Shown here in pieces: positions 50,101 to 58,579 of a DNA stretch of 64,000 nucleotides; within the stretch, counting starts at the first letter, position 1; every line of letters begins with the position of its first letter. This DNA is from Nocardiopsis sp. CNT312. Its GTDB lineage: Bacteria > Actinomycetota > Actinomycetes > Streptosporangiales > Streptosporangiaceae. Under the pieces are notes generated by a model. It was not told the origin of the DNA and searched no databases. It saw only the letters and a program-made list of their open reading frames with translations. The position numbers and the translations under genes were made by a program. The stretch covers positions 1-64,000 of the forward strand of contig NZ_AZXF01000011.1 of the NCBI RefSeq assembly GCF_000515115.1. The letters are read 5' to 3'.

Positions 50101-50700
50101 GTGGACGCCGTGCTCTTCGACATGTTCGGAGTCATCGCCAGGGACCAGTCGGAGGAGGGCCGCGCCGCACTGGAGCGGGCCGTGGGCGCACCGCCGGAGG
50201 AGTTCTGGGAGGCGTACTGGCATCCGCGCCAGGCCTACGACCGGGGCGACACCGACGGGGCCGGGTACTGGGGGCGTGTCGGGGAGCGGTTGGGGACGGA
50301 GTTCGACGAGCGGCTGGTGCGGCTGCTGACCCGCCTCGACCTGGAGAGCTGGCGCCGCGTCGACGAGGAGATGGTGGACTACGTCTCCCACCTGGCCGGA
50401 CAGGGGGTGCGGCTGGGGCTGCTGTCCAACATCCCCTTCGAGCTCGCCGACTACTTCGGTGAGCACCACCGGCGGGTGCTGGACCTGTTCCCCGTCCTAG
50501 GCCTGTCGTGCCGGATCCACCGGGCCAAGCCGGAGCCCGCCGCGTTCGCGTGGGCGCTGGAGCGCCTGGGGGTGCCGGCCGGGCGGGTGCTGTTCGTCGA
50601 CGACCGGCGGTCCAACGTCGACGCCGCCACCGCCCTGGGCCTCCAGGGGCACCGGTTCACCTCGCTGGACGCGCTGCGCGAGCGTGTCGCCGGGCACTGA
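50101..50700 (+). CDS. HAD-family hydrolase
   Basis: This 199-residue HAD-IA protein has motif I LFDMFGVI (nucleophile Asp, but Phe where most phosphatases have the second Asp), motif II SNIP, motif III Lys in HRAKPEPAAF and motif IV FVDDRRSNVDAA. It may be a sugar- or nucleotide-phosphate phosphatase, with the acid/base role uncertain. The GTG at 50101 has GGGAGG upstream. It is divergent from the creatininase gene, separated by 136 bases. Confidence 0.88.
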   Translation: MDAVLFDMFGVIARDQSEEGRAALERAVGAPPEEFWEAYWHPRQAYDRGDTDGAGYWGRVGERLGTEFDERLVRLLTRLDLESWRRVDEEMVDYVSHLAGQGVRLGLLSNIPFELADYFGEHHRRVLDLFPVLGLSCRIHRAKPEPAAFAWALERLGVPAGRVLFVDDRRSNVDAATALGLQGHRFTSLDALRERVAGH

Positions 50701-50733
50701 GCGGCGGCTCCCCGCGTGTTTTCCCGGATGGTG

Positions 50734-50768
50734 TGGACAAGCGGAAACGCGAATGCTACTCATGAGTA
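50734..50768 (+). promoter_or_regulatory. Promoter with palindromic operator for the acyl-CoA dehydrogenase
   Basis: TGGACA (50734-50739) and TACTCA (50757-50762) are 17 bases apart. The -10 box lies within the perfect palindrome TACTCATGAGTA (50757-50768), which a TetR- or GntR-type repressor could occupy. The regulator is not adjacent. Confidence 0.6.
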
Positions 50769-50802
50769 ACAGGCCGCCTTACGAACCGAGGAGCCCCCAC
50801 CC

Positions 50803-52017
50803 ATGTCCGACTTCTCCCTCGAACTCTCCGACGACCTCAGCACCATGCGGGAGTGGGTCCACGGATTCGCCGCCGACGTCGTCCGCCCCGCGGCCGCCGA
50901 GTGGGACGAGCGGGAGGAGACCCCCTGGCCGGTCCTCCAGGAGGCCGCCAGGATCGGCCTGTACTCCCTCGACTTCTTCGCCACCCAGGGCCTGGAGCCG
51001 ACCGGCCTGGGCATGTCCGTGGCCATCGAGGAACTGTTCTGGGGCGACCCCGGCATCGGCCTGTCCATCATGGGCACCGGCCTGGCCGCCGCGTCCCTGA
51101 GCCACACCGGCACCCCCGAGCAGGTCGGCGAGTGGGCACCGCAGATGTTCGGCACCCCCAACGACGTCAAGGTCGCCGCGTTCTGCGCCTCCGAACCCGA
51201 CGCCGGCTCCGACGTCTCCGCCATCCGCACCCGCGCCGTCTACGACCAGGCCAAGGACGAGTGGGTGCTCGACGGCACCAAGACCTGGGCCACCAACGGC
51301 GGCATCGCCGACGTGCACATCGTGGTCGCCAGCGTGCACCCCGAACTCGGTTCGCGCGGCCAGGCCTCCTTCATCGTCCCCGCCGCCGCACCGGGCCTGT
51401 CCCAGGGCCAGAAGTTCGCCAAGCACGGCATCCGCGCCTCCCACACCGCCGAGGTCGTCCTCGACGGCGTACGCGTCCCCGGCAGTCACCTCATCGGCGG
51501 CAAGGAGCGGTTCGACGAGCGCGTCGCCCGCACCCGCGAGGGCAAGAGCTCCAAGGGCCAGGCCGCGATGAAGACCTTCGAGGCCACCCGCCCCACGGTG
51601 GGGGCGATGGCGGTGGGCACCGCCCGCGCCGCCTACGAGTACGCCCTGGAGTACACCGGCCAGCGCGAGCAGTTCGGCCGCCCCCTGGCCGACCACCAGG
51701 CCGTGGCCTTCCTGCTGGCGGAGATGGCCACCCGCATCGACGCCGCCCGCCTGCTGGTGTGGCGCGCCGCGTGGATGGCCCGCAACGGCAAGCCCTTCAC
51801 CAGCGCCGAGGGGTCCATGAGCAAGCTCTACGCCAGCGAGACGGCCACCTTCGTCACCCAGAACGCCCTGCGCCTGCTGGGCGGCAACGGCTACACCCGC
51901 GAGTACCCGGTCGAGCGCTGGCACCGCGACGCCACCATCTTCACCATCTTCGAGGGTGCCAGCGAGGTACAGAAGCTCATCATCGGCCGCACGGTCACCG
52001 GCCAGCCGCTGCGCTAA
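50803..52017 (+). CDS. Acyl-CoA dehydrogenase
   Basis: This 404-residue FAD flavoenzyme oxidises an acyl-CoA to the enoyl-CoA. FAD/substrate motifs are [14 protein letters not shown] and TWATNGG, with [16 protein letters not shown] in the C-terminal domain. The catalytic base is probably Glu in [11 protein letters not shown]. The chain length of its substrate cannot be told. GAGGAG precedes the ATG. It is transcribed alone. Confidence 0.93.
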   Translation: MSDFSLELSDDLSTMREWVHGFAADVVRPAAAEWDEREETPWPVLQEAARIGLYSLDFFATQGLEPTGLGMSVAIEELFWGDPGIGLSIMGTGLAAASLSHTGTPEQVGEWAPQMFGTPNDVKVAAFCASEPDAGSDVSAIRTRAVYDQAKDEWVLDGTKTWATNGGIADVHIVVASVHPELGSRGQASFIVPAAAPGLSQGQKFAKHGIRASHTAEVVLDGVRVPGSHLIGGKERFDERVARTREGKSSKGQAAMKTFEATRPTVGAMAVGTARAAYEYALEYTGQREQFGRPLADHQAVAFLLAEMATRIDAARLLVWRAAWMARNGKPFTSAEGSMSKLYASETATFVTQNALRLLGGNGYTREYPVERWHRDATIFTIFEGASEVQKLIIGRTVTGQPLR

Positions 52018-52114
52018 CATTTTCTCAGCTCAGAGGATCAGAAGCGAACATGTGATCCATGACGCAGGACTCGGAGGCGGGACAGGACGGCGCCGATTCG
52101 TTTACCGGTTCTTA

Positions 52115-52217
52115 CCCGGATCATCCGGGGTTTGCCGGACGACTGTTTCCGGACCTGTTTCCGACGGAAACAGGGGGAGACGCGAAAGGTCGGACACGTG
52201 GACGTGTCCGACCTTTC
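52115..52217 (+). terminator. Three successive hairpins after the acyl-CoA dehydrogenase
   Basis: The 329-base gap 52018-52346 has no gene. It holds three inverted repeats: 52115-52129 (7-base arms), 52154-52174 (9-base arms, CCTGTTTCC/GGAAACAGG) and 52184-52217 (16-base perfect arms, 2-base loop). The last is the strongest and most terminator-like. Confidence 0.7.
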
Positions 52218-52346
52218 ACACACCCGCCCCCATCGCGGGGAAACGTCCGCGCACGCTCGCGACACGACGGCCGAAGGACGGGCGGAAGACCCGCGGCAGC
52301 GCTAACATCCGCATGACGCGCAGGATCCCTCCGTCTCCAGGAGTCC

Positions 52347-52739
52347 ATGTTGAAGTTCCTCCGACCTCTCACCTCGGCATCGATGACCGTGATGCTCACG
52401 CTGTCCGGCATCGCCCTTTCCTCCCCAGTCCAGGCCCAGGACACCACGGAAACGAGAAAGAAGTTCGTTGAATGCGTCAACAAGGACATAAGCAAGGAGA
52501 ACGCGGAATGGAAGCTTCCGGAATCCGAATTGAAAAAGCTCAAAAATATCATCGACCGAGAGATCATGAAGGAGGACACACTACCCAAAAGCCAGAGGGA
52601 CGAGCAGAGGATTATCGAGAATATCGAGAACGCCGCGGCCAAGGAACTCCCGGGAGTCGACCGCGAGACCCTTGACGAGGTCGTCGAAACGCTCAGGGCC
52701 AGTGGACAGCACTGCTTTGTGGCCGTGAGGCAGGGTTAG
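52347..52739 (+). CDS. AT-rich small secreted protein of unknown function
   Basis: This 130-residue protein has a signal peptide (ASMTVMLTLSGIALSSPVQAQ) and a charged, helical mature part with two cysteines (VECVNK near 45, QHCFVA near the end). I recognise no family. Its coding region, around 52490-52660, is much richer in A and T, with AAA, ATA and AAT codons rare elsewhere in the window, which suggests recent acquisition. AGGAG precedes the ATG. Confidence 0.75.
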   Translation: MLKFLRPLTSASMTVMLTLSGIALSSPVQAQDTTETRKKFVECVNKDISKENAEWKLPESELKKLKNIIDREIMKEDTLPKSQRDEQRIIENIENAAAKELPGVDRETLDEVVETLRASGQHCFVAVRQG

Positions 52740-52799
52740 GGACCGGCTTCCACCGGAGGGGCGGCGTCGCGGCGACGGCCGAGAACACGCCGCACCGCG

Positions 52800-52855
52800 A
52801 GGGGCGAAGCCCCGGTGGAGGGCCGCCATCGGCCGTACCGCCACCGGGCGCCCCT
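52800..52855 (+). terminator. Three-part stem-loop after the AT-rich gene
   Basis: AGGGGCG/CGCCCCT (52800-52806, 52849-52855), CCCGGTGG/CCACCGGG (52811-52818, 52841-52848) and GGCCG/CGGCC (52821-52825, 52830-52834) nest into one stem-loop 60 bases after the stop, a likely terminator. Confidence 0.7.
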
Positions 52856-52929
52856 GGAGGTGGCCTTTGGCCAGCCTTACTTCCGATTCCCTGACACAGG
52901 GCGCCCCCTGGGGGATTAAGCGACACCTT

Positions 52930-52978
52930 AGGTCGCCGTTGACCTCCTCCCACCGCCAGGTGTGCACTGCGACACACC
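52930..52978 (+). promoter_or_regulatory. cox operon promoter with two symmetric sites
   Basis: TTGACC (52939-52944) and TGCACT (52963-52968) are 18 bases apart, ahead of coxM at 53000. AGGTC-N6-GACCT (52930-52945) overlaps the -35 box. GGTGTG-N8-CACACC (52959-52978) overlaps the -10 box and has the T-N11-A geometry of LysR-type sites. Confidence 0.55.
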
Positions 52979-52999
52979 ACACGGCGAAGGAGGGCACGC

Positions 53000-53872
53000 A
53001 TGCAGGTCCCGGCACCGTTCGAATACGAACGCGCGACCAGCGTGGACCACGCGATCGGCCTACTGGACCGCCTGGGTGAGTCCGCCCGGCTGGTCGCGGG
53101 AGGGCACAGTCTGCTCCCGATGATGAAACTCCGGCTCACCGACCTGGAGTACCTCATCGACATCAACGGCCTGCACGGCGAACTCGGGTACGTCCGGCGC
53201 GAGGGCGACGAGGTCCGCATCGGCGCCATGACCAGGCACCGGGAGCTGCTCGAATCGGAGATCCTCGCCGAACTCTTCCCCGTGTTCATGGAGGCGGAGA
53301 AGGTCATCGCCGACCCGATCGTGCGCAACCGCGGCACCATCGGCGGCTCCCTCTGCCAGGCCGACCCCTCCGAGGACCTGTCGGCCGTCTGCGGCGCGCT
53401 CGACGCGGTCTGCGTCATCCGCGGTGCCGACGGCGAACGGCTCGTCCCCATGGAGGAGTTCCACGTCGGCCCCTACGAGACGGCCGTCGCCCCCGGCGAG
53501 ATGCTCGTCGAGGTACGCCTGCCGGTGCGCCCGGGCGGATGCAGCGCCTTCGAGAAGGTGGAGCGCCGCGTCGGCGACTGGGCCGTCGTCTCCGCCGCCG
53601 CCGCCGTGTGGATCGACCAGGGCGCGTTCACCGACGCCCGGGTCGGCCTGGCCGCCGTGGGCGGCGACACCGTCGGGGTCGGCGGGATCGCCGAGGCGCT
53701 GCGCGGACAGCGCCCCTCGGAGGAGCTCTACACCAGGGCCGGGGAGATCGCGGCCCAGAGCTGCGACCCCGCCACCGACGCCAGGGGAAGCGCCGAGTAC
53801 AAGCGCCACCTCGCCAAAGAACTCACCCGACGGACGCTGCGCCGCGCCGTCGCCGGAACCGGGAGGGCCTGA
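53000..53872 (+). CDS. coxM: CO dehydrogenase/xanthine-oxidase-type medium (FAD) subunit
   Basis: This 290-residue FAD subunit of a molybdenum hydroxylase has FAD-binding motifs [16 protein letters not shown] near residue 35 and [18 protein letters not shown] near 110. It passes electrons from the iron-sulphur subunit onward. First gene of the cox cluster; 2 bases separate it from coxS. Confidence 0.93.
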   Translation: MQVPAPFEYERATSVDHAIGLLDRLGESARLVAGGHSLLPMMKLRLTDLEYLIDINGLHGELGYVRREGDEVRIGAMTRHRELLESEILAELFPVFMEAEKVIADPIVRNRGTIGGSLCQADPSEDLSAVCGALDAVCVIRGADGERLVPMEEFHVGPYETAVAPGEMLVEVRLPVRPGGCSAFEKVERRVGDWAVVSAAAAVWIDQGAFTDARVGLAAVGGDTVGVGGIAEALRGQRPSEELYTRAGEIAAQSCDPATDARGSAEYKRHLAKELTRRTLRRAVAGTGRA

Positions 53873-53874
53873 CC

Positions 53875-54384
53875 ATGCGCGTCACCATGACCGTCAACGG
53901 TGCAGAGGTCACCAAGGAGATCGAGGGCCGCCTCCTCTTGGTGCACTTCCTCAGGGACCACCTGGGACTCACCGGCACCCACTGGGGGTGCGACACCAGC
54001 AACTGCGGGACCTGCGTGGTGCGTATGGACGGCGAGCCCGTCAAGTCGTGCACCGTACTCGCGGCGATGGCCGACGGCCACGAGGTCACCACCGTCGAGG
54101 GCCTGGCCCGGCCGGACGGCAGCCTCGACCCCGTCCAACAGGGGTTCATGGAGTGCCACGGCCTCCAGTGCGGCTTCTGCACGCCCGGGATGATGATGAC
54201 CGCCCGCGCCCTGCTGGACCGCAACCCCGACCCCTCGGAGGACGAGGTCCGCGAGGCCATCTCCGGGCAGATCTGCCGCTGCACCGGCTACACCACCATC
54301 GTCCGCTCGGTGTGCTGGGCGGCCGAACACGAGGCCGCCGAGCGCACGTCCGCCGCGGCCGACCAGGTCAAGGAGGAGGTCTGA
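53875..54384 (+). CDS. coxS: CO dehydrogenase-type small [2Fe-2S] subunit
   Basis: This 169-residue two-cluster iron-sulphur subunit has the plant-type cluster ligands in [11 protein letters not shown] with a later SCTV. The second cluster ligands are in [12 protein letters not shown] and ICRCTGY. It links the molybdenum site to the FAD subunit. The stop overlaps the coxL start by one base. Confidence 0.95.
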   Translation: MRVTMTVNGAEVTKEIEGRLLLVHFLRDHLGLTGTHWGCDTSNCGTCVVRMDGEPVKSCTVLAAMADGHEVTTVEGLARPDGSLDPVQQGFMECHGLQCGFCTPGMMMTARALLDRNPDPSEDEVREAISGQICRCTGYTTIVRSVCWAAEHEAAERTSAAADQVKEEV

Positions 54385-56747
54385 TGACCGCGGTGGAGGA
54401 GGAGAAGCCGGTCGGCCACGGCCGGATGCTCCGCAAGGAGGACCCCAGGTTCGTGCGCGGCCGCGGCCGCTACGTCGACGACGTCCAGTTGCCGGGCATG
54501 CTGCACCTGGCCATCCTGCGCTCTCCCATGGCGCACGCGCGCATCGTCTCCATCGACACCAGCGCCGCCCAGGCCCACCCCAAGGTCGTGGCCGTGGTGA
54601 CCGGCGCCGACCTGGCGGAGAAGGGCCTGGCGTGGATGCCGACCCTGTCCAACGACGTCCAGGCCGTCCTGGCCACCGACAAGGTGCGCTTCCAGGGCCA
54701 GGAGGTCGCCTTCGTGGTGGCCGAGGACCACTACGCGGCCCGTGACGCCCTGGAGCTCATCGACGTCGAATACGACATGCTCGACCCGGTCGTGGACGTG
54801 CGCAGCGCCCTGGCCCAGGGCGCGCCCGTGGTCCGCGACGACCTGGAGGACAAGGCCGACAACCACATCTTCGACTGGGAGACCGGCGACGCCGACGCCG
54901 CCGAGGCGGTCTTCGCCAAGGCCGACGTGGTGGTCACCGAGGACATCGTCTACCCGAGGGTGCACCCCGCGCCCATGGAGACGTGCGGCTCGGTCGCCGA
55001 CTTCGACCCGGTCGAGGGGCGCCTCACCCTGTGGTCGACCACCCAGGCCCCGCACGCCCACCGCACCCTGTACGCGATGGTGGCGGGTCTGCCCGAGCAC
55101 AAGATCCGGGTCATCGCCCCCGACATCGGCGGCGGCTTCGGCGGCAAGGTGCCGATCTACCCCGGCTACGTGTGCTCGATCGTGGCCTCCCTCGTGGTCG
55201 GCAAGCCGGTCAAGTGGGTCGAGGACCGCTCCGAGAACCTCATCAGCACCGGCTTCGCCCGTGACTACATCATGCGCGGGGAGATCGCGGCCACCCGGGA
55301 TGGCCGCATCCTCGGCATCCGCACCAACGTGCTCGCCGACCACGGCGCCTTCAACGCCCAGGCCGCGCCCACCAAGTACCCCGCCGGGTTCTTCGGGGTC
55401 TTCACCGGCAGCTACGACATCGAGGCCGCGCACGCCAAGCTCACGGCCGTCTACACCAACAAAGCCCCCGGCGGCGTCGCCTACGCCTGCTCCTTCCGCA
55501 TCACCGAGGCCGTGTACCTGGTGGAGCGGATCGTGGACTGCCTGGCCCACGAGCTGGACGTGGACCCGGTCCAGCTTCGGCTGAAGAACCTCATCAAGCC
55601 GGAGCAGTTCCCCTACACCACCAAGACCGGGTGGGTGTACGACTCCGGCGACTACGAGCCGACGCTGCGCGAGGCGATGCGTATCGCCGACTACGACGAA
55701 CTGCGCAGGGAACAGGCCGAGAAGCGCGCCCGCGGCGAACTGATGGGCATCGGCCTGTCGTTCTTCACCGAGGCGGTCGGCGCCGGCCCGCGCAAGGACA
55801 TGGACATCCTGGGCCTGGGCATGGCCGACGGCTGCGAGCTGCGCGTCCACCCCACCGGCAAGGCGGTGGTGCGCCTGTCGGTGCAGACCCAGGGCCAAGG
55901 ACACGAGACCACCTTCGCGCAAATCGTCGCCGAGGAGATCGGCATCCCCGTCGACGACATCGACGTGGTCCACGGCGACACCGACCAGACGCCCTTCGGC
56001 CTGGGCACCTACGGCAGCCGCTCCACCCCGGTCTCGGGAGCCGCCGCCGCGCTGGTGGCCCGCAAAGTGCGCGACAAGGCGCGCATCATCGCCTCGGGGA
56101 TGCTGGAGGCCTCGGTCGCCGACCTGGAATGGACCAAGGGCGCCTTCTCCGTCAAGGGCGACCCCGAGCGCAGTGTCACCATCCAGGAGATCGCCCTGCG
56201 CGCCCACGGCGCCGGAGACCTGCCCGAGGGGATCGAGGGCGGCCTGGACGCCCAGATCTGCTACAACCCGGAGAACCTCACCTACCCGCACGGCGCCTAC
56301 ATCTGCGTGGTCGACATCGACCCGGGCACCGCGCAGGTCAAGGTGCGCCGGTTCGTGGCCGTCGACGACTGCGGCACCCGCATCAACCCGATGATCATCG
56401 AGGGCCAGGTGCACGGCGGTCTCACCGACGGCGTTGGCATGGCGCTGATGGAGATGATCTCCTTCGACGAGGACGGCAACTGCCTGGGCGGATCGCTCAT
56501 GGACTACCTGCTGCCCACCGCGCTGGAGGTCCCCGAGTGGGAGACCGGCTACACGGTGACCCCCTCCCCCCATCACCCGATCGGTGCCAAGGGCGTGGGC
56601 GAGTCGGCCACGGTCGGCTCTCCCCCGGCCGTGGTGAACGCGGTGGTGGACGCCCTCAAGCCGTTCGGGGTACGCCACGCGGACATGCCCCTCACGCCCT
56701 CCCGGGTGTGGGAGGCGATGAACGGTCACGCGAAGCCGTCGTTCTAG
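54384..56747 (+). CDS. coxL: CO dehydrogenase-type large molybdenum subunit
   Basis: This 787-residue catalytic subunit has molybdopterin-binding motifs GGGFGGK near 250 and TQGQGHETTFAQI, and the C-terminal catalytic Glu in GAKGVGESATVG. The active-site loop reads AYACSFR, which fits the form I AYxCSFR pattern with the copper-binding Cys; model enzymes have Arg at x. Form II enzymes instead have AYRGAGR, so true CO oxidation is likely. The ATG at 54384 overlaps coxS; a longer frame back to 53424 is a coincidental extension. Confidence 0.93.
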   Translation: MTAVEEEKPVGHGRMLRKEDPRFVRGRGRYVDDVQLPGMLHLAILRSPMAHARIVSIDTSAAQAHPKVVAVVTGADLAEKGLAWMPTLSNDVQAVLATDKVRFQGQEVAFVVAEDHYAARDALELIDVEYDMLDPVVDVRSALAQGAPVVRDDLEDKADNHIFDWETGDADAAEAVFAKADVVVTEDIVYPRVHPAPMETCGSVADFDPVEGRLTLWSTTQAPHAHRTLYAMVAGLPEHKIRVIAPDIGGGFGGKVPIYPGYVCSIVASLVVGKPVKWVEDRSENLISTGFARDYIMRGEIAATRDGRILGIRTNVLADHGAFNAQAAPTKYPAGFFGVFTGSYDIEAAHAKLTAVYTNKAPGGVAYACSFRITEAVYLVERIVDCLAHELDVDPVQLRLKNLIKPEQFPYTTKTGWVYDSGDYEPTLREAMRIADYDELRREQAEKRARGELMGIGLSFFTEAVGAGPRKDMDILGLGMADGCELRVHPTGKAVVRLSVQTQGQGHETTFAQIVAEEIGIPVDDIDVVHGDTDQTPFGLGTYGSRSTPVSGAAAALVARKVRDKARIIASGMLEASVADLEWTKGAFSVKGDPERSVTIQEIALRAHGAGDLPEGIEGGLDAQICYNPENLTYPHGAYICVVDIDPGTAQVKVRRFVAVDDCGTRINPMIIEGQVHGGLTDGVGMALMEMISFDEDGNCLGGSLMDYLLPTALEVPEWETGYTVTPSPHHPIGAKGVGESATVGSPPAVVNAVVDALKPFGVRHADMPLTPSRVWEAMNGHAKPSF

Positions 56748-56781
56748 TCGGCCGCAGCGAGAACACAGAGGAGTTGACGTG

Positions 56782-57690
56782 ATGGCGACCGCCCCCGACC
56801 TGACCGGCCGCAGCCGCGAACTGCTGGCCGACCGGGTGCCGTTCGTGGAGGCCACCGTGGTGCGGGCCCAGGTGCCCGCCTCGGTGCGGGCCGGGGACGG
56901 CGCGATCGTCCTCGCGGACGGGTCCATCGAGGGGTTCGTCGGCGGGCGGTGCGCCCGGGACTCGGTGCGCACCGCCGCTCTGGAGGCGATCCGCGAACGC
57001 CGCAGCGTGCTGCTTCGGGTGCTGCCGGACGGGGGCGAGCCCTTCCCGGAGGCACCCGGGGCGCACGTGGTGGTCAACCCGTGCCTGTCCGGGGGCGCCA
57101 TGGAGATCTTCCTCCAGCCCCGCCTGCCGGATCCCGTGGTGGGCGTGGTCGGGGCCTCCCCGATCGTGTCCGCCCTGGCCGAGCAGGCCGGGCCGCTGGG
57201 CTTCATCGTGTCGGCGGGGGCCGACACCTCGGTCGTGGCGGGCGCGACAGCGGTGGTCGTCGCCTCCCACGGCGGAGACGAGGAGGGCGCCGTCCGGGCC
57301 GCCCTGGACGCCGGGGTGGGGTACGTGGGGCTGGTCGCCTCGCGCCGCCGCGGTGCCGCGGTCCTGGAGGCCCTCGCCCTGTCCGAGGAGGAGCGCGCCC
57401 GGGTGCGCACCCCCGTCGGGCTCGACATCGGGGCCGCCACCCCCGCCGAGATCGCCCTGTCGATCCTGGCCGAACTGGTCCGGGCCGTACGGCTGGAGGG
57501 GCTGACGGCGCCCGAGCCCGCCGGCTGCCGCTCCGGTTCGGGCGGGCCCGCCCCCCTGCAGACCGCCCTCGACCCGGTGTGCGGCATGTCCGTGACCGTG
57601 GAGGCCGACACCCCCCGCCTGGAGGTGGACGGGCAGGAGTACTGGTTCTGCGCGCCCGGGTGCCGGGACCACTACGCGGCCGGGGTGTAG
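56782..57690 (+). CDS. coxF: XdhC/CoxF-type maturation factor fused to a YHS domain
   Basis: This protein of about 302 residues has an XdhC/CoxI domain (IVLADGSIEGFVGGRCARDSV, early) and a Rossmann-like C domain (VVGVVGASPIVSALAEQ). A C-terminal YHS metal-binding domain follows (LDPVCGMSVTVEADTPRLEV...YWFCAPGCRDHY, about 265-300). XdhC proteins insert sulphurated molybdenum cofactor. The YHS domain is often found in copper-handling proteins, so delivery of copper to the CO dehydrogenase site is an attractive inference. A GTG at 56779 is an alternative start. Confidence 0.88.
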   Translation: MATAPDLTGRSRELLADRVPFVEATVVRAQVPASVRAGDGAIVLADGSIEGFVGGRCARDSVRTAALEAIRERRSVLLRVLPDGGEPFPEAPGAHVVVNPCLSGGAMEIFLQPRLPDPVVGVVGASPIVSALAEQAGPLGFIVSAGADTSVVAGATAVVVASHGGDEEGAVRAALDAGVGYVGLVASRRRGAAVLEALALSEEERARVRTPVGLDIGAATPAEIALSILAELVRAVRLEGLTAPEPAGCRSGSGGPAPLQTALDPVCGMSVTVEADTPRLEVDGQEYWFCAPGCRDHYAAGV

Positions 57691-57693
57691 CCG

Positions 57694-58563
57694 GTGCTGG
57701 ACGCCGACGAGGTCCGACACCGGTTGGACGCCCTGGACTATCTGGTGGACGAGGGCACGGCCGCCGCGCTCCACCTGGCCATGGCGCTGGGCCGCCCCCT
57801 GCTGTTGGAGGGGGAGCCCGGCGTGGGCAAGACGGCGGTGGCCAAGGCCCTGGCCGAGGTGCTCGGCGCGCCGTTCCTGCGCCTGCAGTGCTACGAGGGC
57901 CTGACCGCCGCCGAGGCCCTCTACGAGTGGAACCACCAGCGCCAGCTCCTGGCCGTCCGCCTGGCCGAGGCCCGCGGTGAGCGGCTCGCCGACGCGGACC
58001 TGTTCACCGAGGACTTCCTGCTGGAGCGGCCGGTCCTGCGGGCGGTGCGCCACAGGGGCGACGCACCGCCGGTGCTGCTCATCGACGAGGTGGACCGAGC
58101 CGACGACGAGTTCGAGGCGCTGTTGCTGGAGTTCCTGGGCGAGGCGTCGGTGACGGTGCCCGAGATCGGGACGTTCACCGCCGAGCACCCGCCGCTGGTG
58201 GTCCTGACCTCCAACCGCAGCCGGGACCTGCACGACGCACTGCGCCGCCGCTGCCTCTACCACTGGATCCCCTTCCCGCCGCCGGAGCGCGCCGCGCGGA
58301 TCCTGCGCCGCCGCGTCCCCCAGGCGGGTGAGGCTCTGGTGGCGTCGGCCGCCGAGTTCGTGTCCCGGGTCCGGGGCCTGGAACTGGACAAGGCGCCCGG
58401 CATGGCGGAGGCCATCGACTGGGTGTCGGCCCTGGGCGCCCTGGGCGTCACCGACCTGGTCCGCGACGACGTCGTGCACTCACTGTCCGCCCTCGCCAAG
58501 ACCCCTGACGACCGGGAGGCGGTCACGGCCGCGCTGAGGGACGACGGACACCCATCCCCCTGA
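57694..58563 (+). CDS. coxD: MoxR-type AAA+ ATPase of the cox cluster
   Basis: This 289-residue AAA+ ATPase has Walker A EGEPGVGKTAVAKALA near 38, Walker B PVLLIDEVDRADDEF and a sensor region SNRSRDLHDALRRRC. CoxD-type proteins act with CoxE in maturing the copper-sulphur-molybdenum centre. The GTG at 57694 follows the previous stop by 3 bases. Confidence 0.92.
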   Translation: MLDADEVRHRLDALDYLVDEGTAAALHLAMALGRPLLLEGEPGVGKTAVAKALAEVLGAPFLRLQCYEGLTAAEALYEWNHQRQLLAVRLAEARGERLADADLFTEDFLLERPVLRAVRHRGDAPPVLLIDEVDRADDEFEALLLEFLGEASVTVPEIGTFTAEHPPLVVLTSNRSRDLHDALRRRCLYHWIPFPPPERAARILRRRVPQAGEALVASAAEFVSRVRGLELDKAPGMAEAIDWVSALGALGVTDLVRDDVVHSLSALAKTPDDREAVTAALRDDGHPSP

Positions 58564-58579
58564 CCTCGAAGGAAACGAC

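Noticed and set aside
54288..57611. A 1,107-codon minus-strand frame opposite coxL and the XdhC gene
   Set aside because: Low-complexity translation with no domain; coxL on the plus strand is unambiguous.
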